Assembly (NCBI RefSeq): GCF_013366805.1
Contig: NZ_WQMO01000009.1
Coordinates: forward strand, 1 to 49,800
Direction of reading: 5' to 3'
DNA: 49,800 bases
Origin: Wolbachia endosymbiont of Litomosoides brasiliensis
GTDB taxonomy: Bacteria > Pseudomonadota > Alphaproteobacteria > Rickettsiales > Anaplasmataceae
Positions 8,848 to 18,339 of the stretch are shown one piece after another; position 1 is the stretch's first letter; each line of letters opens with the position of its first letter. Under the pieces are notes generated by a model. That model made no database searches. It was not told where the DNA came from and saw only the letters and a program-made list of their open reading frames with translations. The position numbers and the translations under genes are program-made.

Positions 8848-9703
8848 CAAGCCTTCATGGCTCAGAGCAAAAGCTCCAACTGGTGAAGTATTCAATGAGA
8901 CCTTAAATACTGTTAGACTACATGGCCTGCATACGGTGTGTGAAGAGGCTGCATGCCCAAATATTGGCGAATGCTGGAACAAACGTCACGCTACTGTGAT
9001 GATTCTTGGTTCTGTTTGCACTCGTGCTTGTGCATTTTGCAACGTTGCAACTGGTATTCCAGATAAGCCAGATCCTCACGAGCCAGAAAATTTAGCAAAA
9101 GCAATAAAAAAGTTAAACTTAAAACATGTTGTAATTACCTCCGTCGACCGTGATGATTTACCAGATGGCGGAGCAAGTCAGTTTATAAAGTGTATAGAAG
9201 AAATTAGAAAAATAACTTCGGAAACAACAGTAGAGATTTTAACTCCAGATTTTTTAAATAAGAAAGGAGCATTTGAAGCAATCGCTGTTGCATCACCTGA
9301 TGTCTATAACCACAATATTGAAACGGTGCCGAGATTATATGCAAGAATAAGACCACGTGCTCGTTACTTTCATTCACTATACTTGTTAAAAATGGTGAAG
9401 CAAATTAATCCTAAACTCTTCACAAAGTCAGGACTCATGGTTGGCCTTGGAGAAACAAAAGAAGAAGTACTTCAAGTTATGGACGATCTACGAAGTGCCG
9501 AAGTCAATTTTATCACAATCGGTCAATACCTTCAACCAACTCCAAAACATGCAAAAATTGATAGGTATATTACTCCAGAAGAATTTGAGCATTATAAATA
9601 CATCGCTTATTCTAAAGGCTTCTTAGTGGTTGCATCAAGTCCACTAACTAGATCATCATACCACGCTGAAGAGGATTTCAATAGGCTCAAGGCTTGTCGT
9701 TGA
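8840..9703 (+). CDS. lipA: Lipoyl synthase
   Basis: LipA is a radical-SAM enzyme that inserts two sulfurs into octanoyl groups on E2 and H proteins to make lipoyl cofactors. The 287 residues show the auxiliary cluster cysteines C34, C39 and C45 (CX4CX5C), the radical-SAM cysteines C60, C64 and C67 (CX3CX2C), and the C-terminal RSSYHA with the serine that ligates the auxiliary cluster. All key residues are present. The ATG at 8840 lies inside the end of rpmB. Confidence 0.97.
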   Translation: MHNKPSWLRAKAPTGEVFNETLNTVRLHGLHTVCEEAACPNIGECWNKRHATVMILGSVCTRACAFCNVATGIPDKPDPHEPENLAKAIKKLNLKHVVITSVDRDDLPDGGASQFIKCIEEIRKITSETTVEILTPDFLNKKGAFEAIAVASPDVYNHNIETVPRLYARIRPRARYFHSLYLLKMVKQINPKLFTKSGLMVGLGETKEEVLQVMDDLRSAEVNFITIGQYLQPTPKHAKIDRYITPEEFEHYKYIAYSKGFLVVASSPLTRSSYHAEEDFNRLKACR

Positions 9704-9717
9704 TATTATACAATGTT

Positions 9718-10527
9718 ATACCAATTCTCATTTTAGCGGGCCAAATAAAGTAACATTGCAGAGTTGTTTAATTGTAGAGTGAGCAAGAGAGGTAATAAAT
9801 TTGCACAAAGCGCTTTCAAGCAAAGCAACTGTATTATAGACTTTATTACGTAAATGTTCTATTTTATATGCAACCAAAGTCCACATTTCTATGATTAACT
9901 GTACTATAGAAATAAAAATTTTTGCCTACCTAATTTTATTTTAATCTGTATTCTAATGCCCTCTTTAAACCAACACGTGTCCAAAACTTTTGAATGTGTG
10001 CACATCGCGATTTATCAAAGATAAATAACTCTTGTTCAGGATGCTTCCAATAGTCTCATTAAGTTTTTTTTAAACTCTTTTCCACCTTGATCTTGTTTAT
10101 ATGGCAATATTAGGGTTTTCTTGTATCCACGCTCCAACTTATTCAAACTAACCCTGATTCAATCTAGTCTTTCTACGACATTAAGGGGAAACAAATAATT
10201 TCTTTCTCTTCCAAATTTTAGGTGCCTTATCTATGTGGTCAGTGCTGCTTTTAAGATGCAACATATTTTTGCTACGGCTACTATACTGTGCTTTTATCTT
10301 GTTATGAATTATTCTTAGAATATTTACTACAATTACAGCACTTAGTTTTTTTTGCAACACATGCGTTACTTCGTACTTCCTTCAGCATTTCTTTTACTGG
10401 TTTCACAACTTTTCTATCCAACGATTTTGATTTCAACACCACTTAAAAACCTCGCTATTCCACTTATTGCAGTAAGGTCTCTTTTCCATTATTGGCTACC
10501 TATTCCTTGTGCAATAGGAACTAATAT
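9718..10527 (-). mobile_element. IS630-type remnant (copy D), internal deletion
   Basis: The 3' end begins ATACCAATTCTCATT right after lipA. The minus strand encodes the transposase C-terminus, then loses about 300 bases near 9882 (the jump from the YIKQN block to the middle of the gene), then degenerate N-terminal HTH pieces up to a worn end near 10527. Stops and frameshifts throughout; not functional. Confidence 0.75.
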
Positions 10528-10953
10528 AATTAGGGATTCTTTTGCCCTTTTCCCATAACAACAACCGTTATCCCGCCGCTTGTTAATGAGACCTATACTG
10601 AAAGATACCGCGATTCATCGCGGCATGATAATTTCGTCCAATACGTGACGCTGGAATTCAGACTTTCCAAGATCTTGTCGATGAAGCTATTTTAACATAG
10701 GATCAGCTACTTTCTATGCTCAACAAATCAGTTCGCTTGCTCACACAGCAAACTTTTCTGGGTCTTAGCATCTGCACATTGTAGTGACAAGAAAAGAAGC
10801 TATGAGGCGAATAAAAAGGAAGTGCTGGAATGATACCATGAAGATTCAAAAATCTTCACTACAGTCAAGCCATAAAAAGCTGTTAGGTCTATAGTTTACA
10901 TTTGAATTTTATTTTATATTATTGTAAGTATTACACAACTTTAAGGAGCAGTT
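10528..10953. other. Intergenic region before dcd
   Basis: There is no gene here. It holds the palindrome at 10606-10625 and half-sites of a common intergenic motif: GTGACGCTGGAATTCAG (~10646) and GTGCTGGAATGATA (~10832), which are partly inverted to each other. The A+T-rich 40 bases before dcd probably hold its promoter, but no clear -35/-10 pair stands out. AAGGAG at 10942 is the dcd ribosome site. Confidence 0.5.
10606..10625. repeat. Perfect palindromic hairpin
   Basis: CCGCGAT-TC-ATCGCGG (10608-10623) forms a 7-base perfect stem with a 2-base loop, flanked by TA and CA. It is G+C-rich in an A+T-rich setting. I recall this hairpin as a recurrent Wolbachia intergenic palindrome. No T-run follows, so it is unlikely to be a simple terminator. 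Confidence 0.6.
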
Positions 10954-11511
10954 ATGGCAGTGATGCCTGATAAATGGATAAGAGAAAAAACTGAAAGCTT
11001 TAGAATGATAGAGCCTTTTGTGGGTCACAAAAGCAGTAAGGGTGTCATATCTTTTGGGCTATCATCTTATGGGTATGATGCAAGAGTAAATAATAAATTC
11101 AAGATTTTTACTAATGTTAATTCAGCTGTAGTTGATCCCAAGGATTTTTCTAAGAACAGTTTTATAGATAAGGAAACAGATGTGTGCATAATTCCACCGA
11201 ATAGCCTTGCACTTGCAAGTACAGTGGAATATTTTCGTATACCAAGAAATATACTAGTTATTTGTGTTGGTAAATCGACTTATGCGAGGTGTGGAATTAT
11301 AATAAATGTCACTCCCTTGGAACCTGGATGGGAAGGTCATGTTACACTTGAATTCTCAAACACTACTCCGCTTCCTGCAAAAATTTACGCTAATGAAGGA
11401 GCGTGCCAATTTGTGTTTTTAAGTGGTGAGAGTGAATGTGAAAAATCATATGACGATATGAAAGGAAAATATATGAATCAACATGGTATCACCTTGCCGT
11501 TAGTGAAATAA
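10954..11511 (+). CDS. dcd: dCTP deaminase
   Basis: Dcd converts dCTP to dUTP, feeding dTTP synthesis in the cytosol. The 185 residues match the trimeric Dcd/dUTPase fold: [12 protein letters not shown] near the N-terminus, KSTYARCGI (108-115), then [13 protein letters not shown] with the catalytic glutamate at E133, and GACQFVFL. The ribosome site AAGGAG lies 7 bases before the ATG. It stands alone; with nrdB in this window it forms part of dNTP supply. Confidence 0.96.
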   Translation: MAVMPDKWIREKTESFRMIEPFVGHKSSKGVISFGLSSYGYDARVNNKFKIFTNVNSAVVDPKDFSKNSFIDKETDVCIIPPNSLALASTVEYFRIPRNILVICVGKSTYARCGIIINVTPLEPGWEGHVTLEFSNTTPLPAKIYANEGACQFVFLSGESECEKSYDDMKGKYMNQHGITLPLVK

Positions 11512-11596
11512 TGACTTCTATCGTTTAGAAAAGTTTGATATTACACATCCGTTCAGCGGAGTAGCAAAATAAGATTGACAAGGTAGTATAAAAAGA

Positions 11597-12060
11597 TAAT
11601 GATAGAGCAAAAGTGGAATAATATAGAAAATGCTAAGTTAAAGAAAAAGCTAGGTTTAAATTCAAAAATTCATCAATACCAAGTTTCAAAGAGCTGTATA
11701 AAGTAAAAAAAAATAAGCCAAAAAGCAAAAGGAATATAGGTGATTAAATCTAAGCATAAGGGTAATTGTCTAGCTAAAATAGATGCAAATGATGCAGGTG
11801 ATATAAAGTAGAATTTCCTCATACTTGTAAACATAGAGGAGAAATTGCAATATGTGATACACCATATATTCACTGAAAGGTTGATTCTCCTTAAAATCGA
11901 GCCTTATGTGATTGGAATATTAACTAGAGCATGGCCATTACCGGAGATGTGAAAAAAGGAAGAGTAGCAAGTTACCAGAAGGTGCTACACAGACACATTT
12001 GGGTCAAGAATTAAGTAGATAATTGCAGCATTCAGCTGGCTTTATAAAAATTAGAAACTT
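11597..12060 (+). mobile_element. IS66-family transposase remnant (N-terminal part)
   Basis: Despite several frameshifts and stops, the plus strand reads KKKLGLNSK, then SSIPSFKELYKVKKNKPKSK, then EFPHTCKHRGEIAI and KVD-P---KALCDW. This is the order in the N-terminus of IS66 TnpC transposases (leucine-zipper part, LGLNSKNSS motif, CxxC zinc site, now partly lost). Further pieces (SSKLPEGV-like, AAFSGF-like) continue to 12055, where IS630 copy E begins. No DDE catalytic part is left. Confidence 0.7.
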
Positions 12061-12071
12061 GAAGTAGCGAT

Positions 12072-13134
12072 ATTAACTCTCATTGTTAATAGATCAAATA
12101 AGTGACATTGCAGAGCTGTTTAATTGCGGAGTGAAAAAGAGAGTAATAAATTTGCACAAAGCACTCTCAAGCGAAGCAATTATATTACAGACTTTATTAC
12201 GCAAAATGTTCTGTTCTATATACAACCAAAGTCTCTCAATATAATTGAGCTTGGGTAAGTATGGTAGCAGGTATATAATATTAATATTTTTAGGTACTTC
12301 TAAATTTTTCGACTCATGCCAATATCATCAATCCATGACAAGAAAGGCTTCTTGCGCTCTTAAATATTGTAACGTTTGTTTAAGAAATATATTCATACAA
12401 TCAGTGCTGACATTCAGTGCAAATAAGCTAGAACTCTCTCTATTTCTAGGATTAACTGCACTGTAAAGATAAAAATTTTGTCTACCTAATTTTACTTTAA
12501 CCTATGTTCTAACGCCCTTCTTAAATCACCTTGTTCAACTTTTGAATGTGTGCCAACTGCGATCCATCAAAGATGAATAACTCTTGTTCAGGATGCTCAC
12601 CAATAGCCTCATTAAGTTCTTTTAACTCTATGAATTGATCTTGACATAATACACGAAAACTTCATTTTCTGCATATTACGGTTTACGGTATACTATAAAT
12701 TTACTGACATTCAAGCCAAATTTTTCCTGGATTCTTATTCTCATTTCTTTAATAGTAATATTAGAATTTTCTCGTATTCATACTTCAACTTGTTCAAATT
12801 GACTCTGGTTTAATCTCGTTTTTCTATGACATTGAGGGAAGCAAACAACTTTGCTTCTCTCTCAAGTTTAGGTGCTTTACCCATGCAGTTAGTACTATTC
12901 TTGAAATGCAACATATTTTTGCTACGGCTGTTATACATGCTTTTTTGCTGCAATTACAGCATTTAATTTTTTATAGTATATGCACTATTTCGCATTTTCT
13001 TCGGCATTTCTTTTGCTGATTCCACGACTTTTTCATCTAATAATTCTGATTTTAATGCCATTTAAACCTTGCTATTTTACTTACCTCAACGTGGCTTCCC
13101 TTCCATTATTGTCTATCCGCTCCTTAGTATAGAG
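12072..13134 (-). mobile_element. IS630-type remnant (copy E), near full length but dead
   Basis: This is the longest copy, about 1.06 kb, with worn AATTCTCATT-like and CAATTG ends. The minus strand carries the whole transposase order: HTH near 12850-12990, middle part near 12700, and the DDE/ELNPIE-like C-terminal part near 12090-12350. Every segment is in a different frame and the longest open piece is about 70 codons. It serves as the reference for the other deleted copies. Confidence 0.8.
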
Positions 13135-13204
13135 AAATCAATTGAACTCAAAGTCTGTAAGTGCTGATGATTTTTTACAAGGTTGCTCCTTAGACCAAAA
13201 GGTA

Positions 13205-14230
13205 TTACACTATATCATGAACTTTTGCTAAAATTCTCTTTATATCTTCATTTGAAAGTGGAATCAGACCGAGCCTAGATAGGTATCCACCTTTAGTACT
13301 AATTGAATCTATAACTTCCCTAATGAATTCCCTTAGTCCATCAACGGTATTTAAGTGTTCTTTCTTTATGTAAAGGTATAGAGGCCTTGCTAATATATAT
13401 TTTCCTGATGATATATTTTCATAAGTTGGCTCAATTCCTGCAATCGTGCTCCCTTGTACCTTATCTTGGTTCCTCATCAAAAAGCTGAAACTAAATATTC
13501 CTAAGGCATTCTTGTTACTTTTCAATTTTTGTATTATTATGTTCTCATTGATTCCAACTTCTATGTACCTTCTATCATCCCTTATATTACTACATGCTTT
13601 CTTTCTTTCTTCCGGATCTTTATAACTCTCCTTAAAAATTCTTGAATTCATGCATGAGTATTGATCAAGCATAACAAAATTAACTAAAGTTTCGTATGTA
13701 CCTGTATTCTGATGTGGACCATAAATTTCAATTTCCGTTTTTGGTAAGGTTTGATTTACATCAGACCAAAACTTCTTGCTATTTTTTACTAGCCTACCAT
13801 TCTCCTGAGAATATGCAGACAAAGTTTCAAATAAATCCTTTTTCGTAAAATCAAATTTACGGCTTTGATTTGAATTTGCAACAACAATTCCATCATAGCC
13901 AATAATAATCTCTACCACCTCGTTAACTTTATTCCTTTTACATAGCTCTATTTCTGCCTCTTTTATAGGACGAGATGAAGTGGCGATATCTGGTGTATTT
14001 TCTCCTACTCCTGAACAAAACGTTTTAAATCCCGGCCCACTTCCTATCGATTCCACAACCGGGGTCTTAAAGGAGAATATACGATTGAAGTCCTCAGCTA
14101 TAAATGAGATAAAAGGAAAAACGGTTGAAGACCCAACAATTCTAACATATTTCCTCGCATCAACATCTGACAGCGGGATAAGTACCGTAAATACAAAAAT
14201 CAAGAGAAAGCTTCTAAACATTGTCTTCAA
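13205..14230 (-). CDS. pstS: PstS-like phosphate-binding protein
   Basis: This is a 341-residue periplasmic substrate-binding protein. It has a signal peptide (basic start, then FLLIFVFTVLIPL, likely cut after DVDA), then VRIVGSSTVFPF, the PstS phosphate-loop pattern, and ESIGSGPGFKTF and DIATSSRPI, typical of the family. PstS delivers phosphate to the PstCAB transporter. No pstC, pstA or pstB is adjacent, so the system is split or this copy acts differently. Flanked by IS630 copy E and mgtE. Family sure, substrate inferred. Confidence 0.88.
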   Translation of the reverse strand: MKTMFRSFLLIFVFTVLIPLSDVDARKYVRIVGSSTVFPFISFIAEDFNRIFSFKTPVVESIGSGPGFKTFCSGVGENTPDIATSSRPIKEAEIELCKRNKVNEVVEIIIGYDGIVVANSNQSRKFDFTKKDLFETLSAYSQENGRLVKNSKKFWSDVNQTLPKTEIEIYGPHQNTGTYETLVNFVMLDQYSCMNSRIFKESYKDPEERKKACSNIRDDRRYIEVGINENIIIQKLKSNKNALGIFSFSFLMRNQDKVQGSTIAGIEPTYENISSGKYILARPLYLYIKKEHLNTVDGLREFIREVIDSISTKGGYLSRLGLIPLSNEDIKRILAKVHDIV

Positions 14231-14394
14231 TTAAGAACATAGACCTATAGTTATTATAACAAAAAGATCAAACTGAAAAGCCTTAATTTTCTCCTAACGT
14301 TTGATAATTCATAGCAAAAATATTATAGCCCTTTGAATGATTAGGTGTGAAAGAAACACAAAAGTTGAAGCAGGATTTTTATAGCACAATCTTT

Positions 14395-15765
14395 TTAGCT
14401 ATTTAACAAAAAAAGTGTGGCTAAACCGAGGAATATAAAAGCTGAAAGGATATCAGTTGTTGCTGATGTTAGAATCGAAGAAGAAACGGCAGGGTCAGAT
14501 TTTAAACGGTGAAGCATTATGGGAATGAAAGTTCCAATAAATGTTGCAATAATTGACATCATAACCATGGAAGCCACAAAAATTATCTCCACTTTGAAAG
14601 TGTGAAACCTTATTGCCAATACCACCAATGAAATAGCAGATAAAATTATCCCGTTTATAAGACCTATAAAAAATTCTTTTATCAGTATTCTGTTTGCATT
14701 TTGCTCAGTCAAATATTTTGTTGCAATTGCCCTAATGGTTAGCGTTACTGTTTGGGACCCAGCATTTCCACTCATTGATGTAATTATTGGCATAACTATT
14801 GGTAGCACTACAAAACTTTTTATTATATCATCGAAAAAGCCAACTACTACAGAACATATTGTTGCAGCTAAGAGATTAAATAATAACCAAGGTAGCCTTT
14901 GAATTATAGTTTTATGTATAGGAGCATTTATATCAGCTTTAGATGACACACCACTTATTTTGAGTACATCTTCTTCTGTTTCTTGTTGAACAACTTTTAT
15001 TACATCTTCAATCAAGATTACACCAATGATTTTACCACGCTTATTTACTACTGGAGCTGATAATAGAGAATAATCTTTAAACACTCTTGCTACTTCCTCT
15101 TGATCCACTCCAGTTTTAATAATCTTTATATCTTGACTCATTATTTCTTTTATCACTGTTTCTCCTGAATGAGATATTACCTTATTCAAATTAACACTAC
15201 CAATAGGCTCTAATTTTGAGTTAATAATAAAGATCTGATAAAATTTTTCTGGTATTTTTTTATAACTGCGCAAAAATTCTGTTAATTGGTTTATCGTCCA
15301 ATAATATGGGGCTATAACCATATCTTTGTGTATCAATCTTCCCGCACTTTCTTCTGGATACGATAACAACTCCTCTACCGATTTTTGAGTTTCATCGGGC
15401 AGGTATTTAAGTATGCTTCCTATGGATCTTCTATCTAAATCTTTCACTATGGCTACTATATCCTCCACATCGAGGAGTGTTAATAACTTTGCCGCATTTT
15501 CTATTCCCAATGTTTCTATGATTTCCACTTGCAAATCTGGCACTACATGCACTAGAGCATTACTTAATGAATGTTGATCGAGAACACTAACTAACTGTTC
15601 TCTGTGATCACTGATTGAGGTGGATAAAAAATAGGCTAGCTGAACGCTATCTATAGTTTTTACAATATTATGAATGTTTTCTAATTCCTGATTATTGAGT
15701 GACTCTATCAAGCTATCAATAGCCTTTTTATCTAAACCATAATAGAAATTTGCCTCAACACTCAT
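14395..15765 (-). CDS. mgtE: Magnesium transporter MgtE
   Basis: The 456 residues have the MgtE layout: an N-terminal superhelical domain (~20-130, with LPDETQKSVEELLSYPEESAG), two CBS domains (~130-255, ending KRGKIIGVILIEDVI), and a five-span membrane domain from ~290 holding PIVMPIITSMSGNAGSQT, the conserved pore signature. MgtE imports Mg2+ through the inner membrane, gated by Mg2+ bound to the N and CBS domains. Full length with no missing part. The short gap to pstS (164 bases) shows no obvious signal. Confidence 0.95.
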   Translation of the reverse strand: MSVEANFYYGLDKKAIDSLIESLNNQELENIHNIVKTIDSVQLAYFLSTSISDHREQLVSVLDQHSLSNALVHVVPDLQVEIIETLGIENAAKLLTLLDVEDIVAIVKDLDRRSIGSILKYLPDETQKSVEELLSYPEESAGRLIHKDMVIAPYYWTINQLTEFLRSYKKIPEKFYQIFIINSKLEPIGSVNLNKVISHSGETVIKEIMSQDIKIIKTGVDQEEVARVFKDYSLLSAPVVNKRGKIIGVILIEDVIKVVQQETEEDVLKISGVSSKADINAPIHKTIIQRLPWLLFNLLAATICSVVVGFFDDIIKSFVVLPIVMPIITSMSGNAGSQTVTLTIRAIATKYLTEQNANRILIKEFFIGLINGIILSAISLVVLAIRFHTFKVEIIFVASMVMMSIIATFIGTFIPIMLHRLKSDPAVSSSILTSATTDILSAFIFLGLATLFLLNS

Positions 15766-15919
15766 TATTTTACCTTATTTTCTAACGAACGTATATACTT
15801 GATTCCTTTAAACATTAGAGTATAATAAGATTTTTCTAAATTAACTATTATATGGTTAAATTTCTATTTTGTATACTGTTATTGCTGTTGATAATAAATA
15901 TACTAAAATCTAAAGCATA

Positions 15920-17030
15920 ATGAAAACTTATTTAGAAACCCTTGAATATTTTCAGAACTTAGATAAAAGCATCTCTGTCATCAGGAGGTGTCTTTGACAT
16001 AGAAAAGTTGAAGTCGCGCCTTGAAGAGCTTGAATCTCAGGTTGCAGATGATAACCTATGGCAAGACAACCAAAGGGCACAAAAAGTTTTAAAAGAACGT
16101 TCTAAAATTAAGAATGACGTAGAGTCGTTTTCAAAGCTAGAAAGCGATTATAATAATGCCATCAGTTTAATGAAATTCGCTACTGATGAAAATGATAAGG
16201 ATTTTTTTTCTGAAGTTGAAAATGAATTAGTAAAACTAGAGAAATTAATCAAGCGTAAAGAAACAGAGTCCTTATTTATTGGTGAAGCGGATAATAATGA
16301 TTGCTTCTTAGAAATTCATTCAGGAGCTGGTGGAACAGAGAGCAATGATTGGGCTGAAATGTTGATGCGCATGTATACAAGGTGGGCAGAGATTTATCAC
16401 AACTTTAAAGTTAAAGTTGTAGAAAAATTAGAAGGAGACTCAATTGGCATAAAATCTGCAACGATAAAAATTGTTGGAGACAAGGCATATGGATGGGCAA
16501 AAAGCGAAAGCGGTATTCACAGACTTGTTAGAATATCACCATTTGATGTAAACAGTAAACGTCATACCAGCTTTGCAAGCATAGGAGTAACTCCGGCAAT
16601 GGAAAATTTAATTGATATTGCTGCGGATGAGGGGGATCTAAAGATCGACACTTACCGCGCTTCGGGGGCAGGGGGCCAACACGTAAACAAAACTGAAAGT
16701 GCGGTGCGTATTACACATATTCCAACAGGTGTTATAGTTCAATGCCAAAATAGTCGTTCCCAGCATCAGAATAAAAATGAGGCACTAAAATTACTTAAAG
16801 GGCGTCTATACCAAATTGAACTGAAGAAAAAAGAGCAGAAAATGTCTGAAGAGTACGGCAAAAAATGTGATATAGGCTGGGGCAATCAAATCAGGTCATA
16901 CGTTATGCACCCGTATCAAATGGTAAGGGATTTAAGAACAGGATATGAAGTAGGCAACATAAATTCCGTCCTTGATGGCAATATAGATTGTTTTATAGTT
17001 AGTGTGCTCACTAATAAAATTAGGAATTGA
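15920..17030 (+). CDS. prfB: Peptide chain release factor 2, made by programmed +1 frameshift
   Basis: RF2 ends translation at UGA and UAA. The gene starts at ATG 15920, runs 25 codons to CTT TGA (15992-15997), and continues in the +1 frame from GAC 15996 to 17030, giving 369 residues. An internal SD-like AGGAGG (15983-15988) sits before the slippery CTT-TGA-C, as in the classic RF2 autoregulation. The downstream part has SPF (206-208, reads the stop codon) and GGQ (251-253, hydrolyses the peptidyl ester), both intact. An annotation from the TTG at 16008 alone would miss the true N-terminus. The spacing of the two motifs agrees with the long form. Confidence 0.95.
15983..15998 (+). promoter_or_regulatory. 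RF2 programmed frameshift site
   Basis: AGGAGG, TGT spacer, then CTT TGA C. In known RF2 genes the SD-like element and the poorly terminating UGA-C make the ribosome slip +1 when RF2 is scarce, so RF2 controls its own synthesis. All three parts are present here. Confidence 0.93.
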
Positions 17031-17119
17031 TCTAGATATAGAAGTCCAGCTTTTCACCTATAAGAAACAGAAAACTCTTGATAAACTTCGCCGCCTCTTG
17101 AGGCTAAGATATTCAGTTA

Positions 17120-17265
17120 TCTTCAGTCTGTGCAGATTAAACGATGAAGTATCACGTAATTAGCGTTTTATGTTAATTTTTTTTGTATTATGCACACCTT
17201 ATGTCTTCACAACACTTCCAAATTTTTACCTATACAATCTGAAACGCGCTTATAAAGCGTTTAAG
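17120..17265 (-). repeat. Shorter inverted relative of the ~350-base repeat (copy 3)
   Basis: Read on the minus strand, it shares with copies 1 and 2 the run GACATAAGGTGTGCATA--ACAAAAA, a TTAAAC-like block, ATCTGCACAGA and AAGCGC...TTGTATA, in the same order. Similarity is weaker than between copies 1 and 2. Its left end lies about 40 bases from IS630 copy F, the same arrangement as the others. It fills the space after prfB, where a small CCTCTTGAGG palindrome (~17092) may mark the prfB 3' end. Confidence 0.45.
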
Positions 17266-17305
17266 GCATAGTGTACTAATTTGCAAGATATCCACAAGAA
17301 AGTGA

Positions 17306-18322
17306 TAGCAATTCTCACTGTTAGTAGTCAAATAAGTGACATTGCAGAGTTGTTTAATTGTGAAGTGAGAAAGAGAGGTAATAAACTTGCACAAAGTGTT
17401 CTCAAGCAAAGCAATTTTTATTACAGACTTTATTATGCAAAATGTTCTATTTTATACATATAACCCAAAATAGGATTGAGCTCAGACGGTATGGTGGTAG
17501 GCATATAATCTCGATATTTTTAGGTACCTTTAAATTTTTTGACTCATGCTAAAAGGCTTCTCGCATTCTTAAATATTACAACATTTATTAAATATACTCA
17601 CACAATCAGTATTAACAATATTCGGTGCAAATAAGCTAGAACCCTCTCCATTTCTAGGATTAATTCACTGTAGAAGTAAAAATTTTGTCTACCCAATTTT
17701 ACTTTAACCCTAACGCCCTTTCAAACTACTCGTGTCCAACTTTAGAATGGGTGCTAAACCGCAATTTATCAAGGAAAAACAACTTTTGTTCAGGCACTTA
17801 CCAATAGCCTCATTAAGTTTTCTTAAACTCTTCCTATCTACTTTTATCTTGTTCATTATGAATTAGTCTTGACGTAATATACGAAAACTTCATTATTTTC
17901 CCTGGATTTTTACTCTCATTTCTTTAATGGTAATATTAGGTCTTCTCGTGTCCATACTTCAACTTGTTCAAATTAATTCTGATCAAATCCAGTTTTCCCA
18001 CAACGTTGAAGGAGAAATAAACAATTCTTCTTCTCTTCCAAATTTTAGGTGCTTTATCCATGCAGCTAGTGCTGTCCTTGAAATGCAACATACTTTTGCC
18101 ATTGCTATTATGCTGCACTTTTTTGCTACAATTACAGCATTTAGTTTTTTTGCAATATATGCGTTATCTCACACTTCCTTCGGCATTTCTTTTGCTGATT
18201 CTACGACTTTTTCATCCAACAACTTTGACTTCAACACTATTTAAACCTCACTGTTTTACTTACTTCAGTATAGCTTCTTTTTCATTATTGTCTATCTGTT
18301 CCTTACACAATGGAAATTGGTA
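17306..18322 (-). mobile_element. IS630-type remnant (copy F)
   Basis: It begins AGCAATTCTCACTGTTAGTAG and ends GGAAATTGGTATTAC, so both termini of the family are recognisable. The minus strand encodes all parts of the transposase in order, in shifted frames (HTH block near 18050-18180, C-terminal part near 17310-17500). The element ends about 18 bases from the stop codon of the HlyD-family gene, so it may have replaced that gene's terminator. Confidence 0.78.
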
Positions 18323-18339
18323 TTACTTTAATAAAGTAG

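Noticed and set aside
11673-11873. 66-codon minus-strand frame
   Set aside because: It lies antisense to the IS66 remnant and shows no protein-like pattern of its own.
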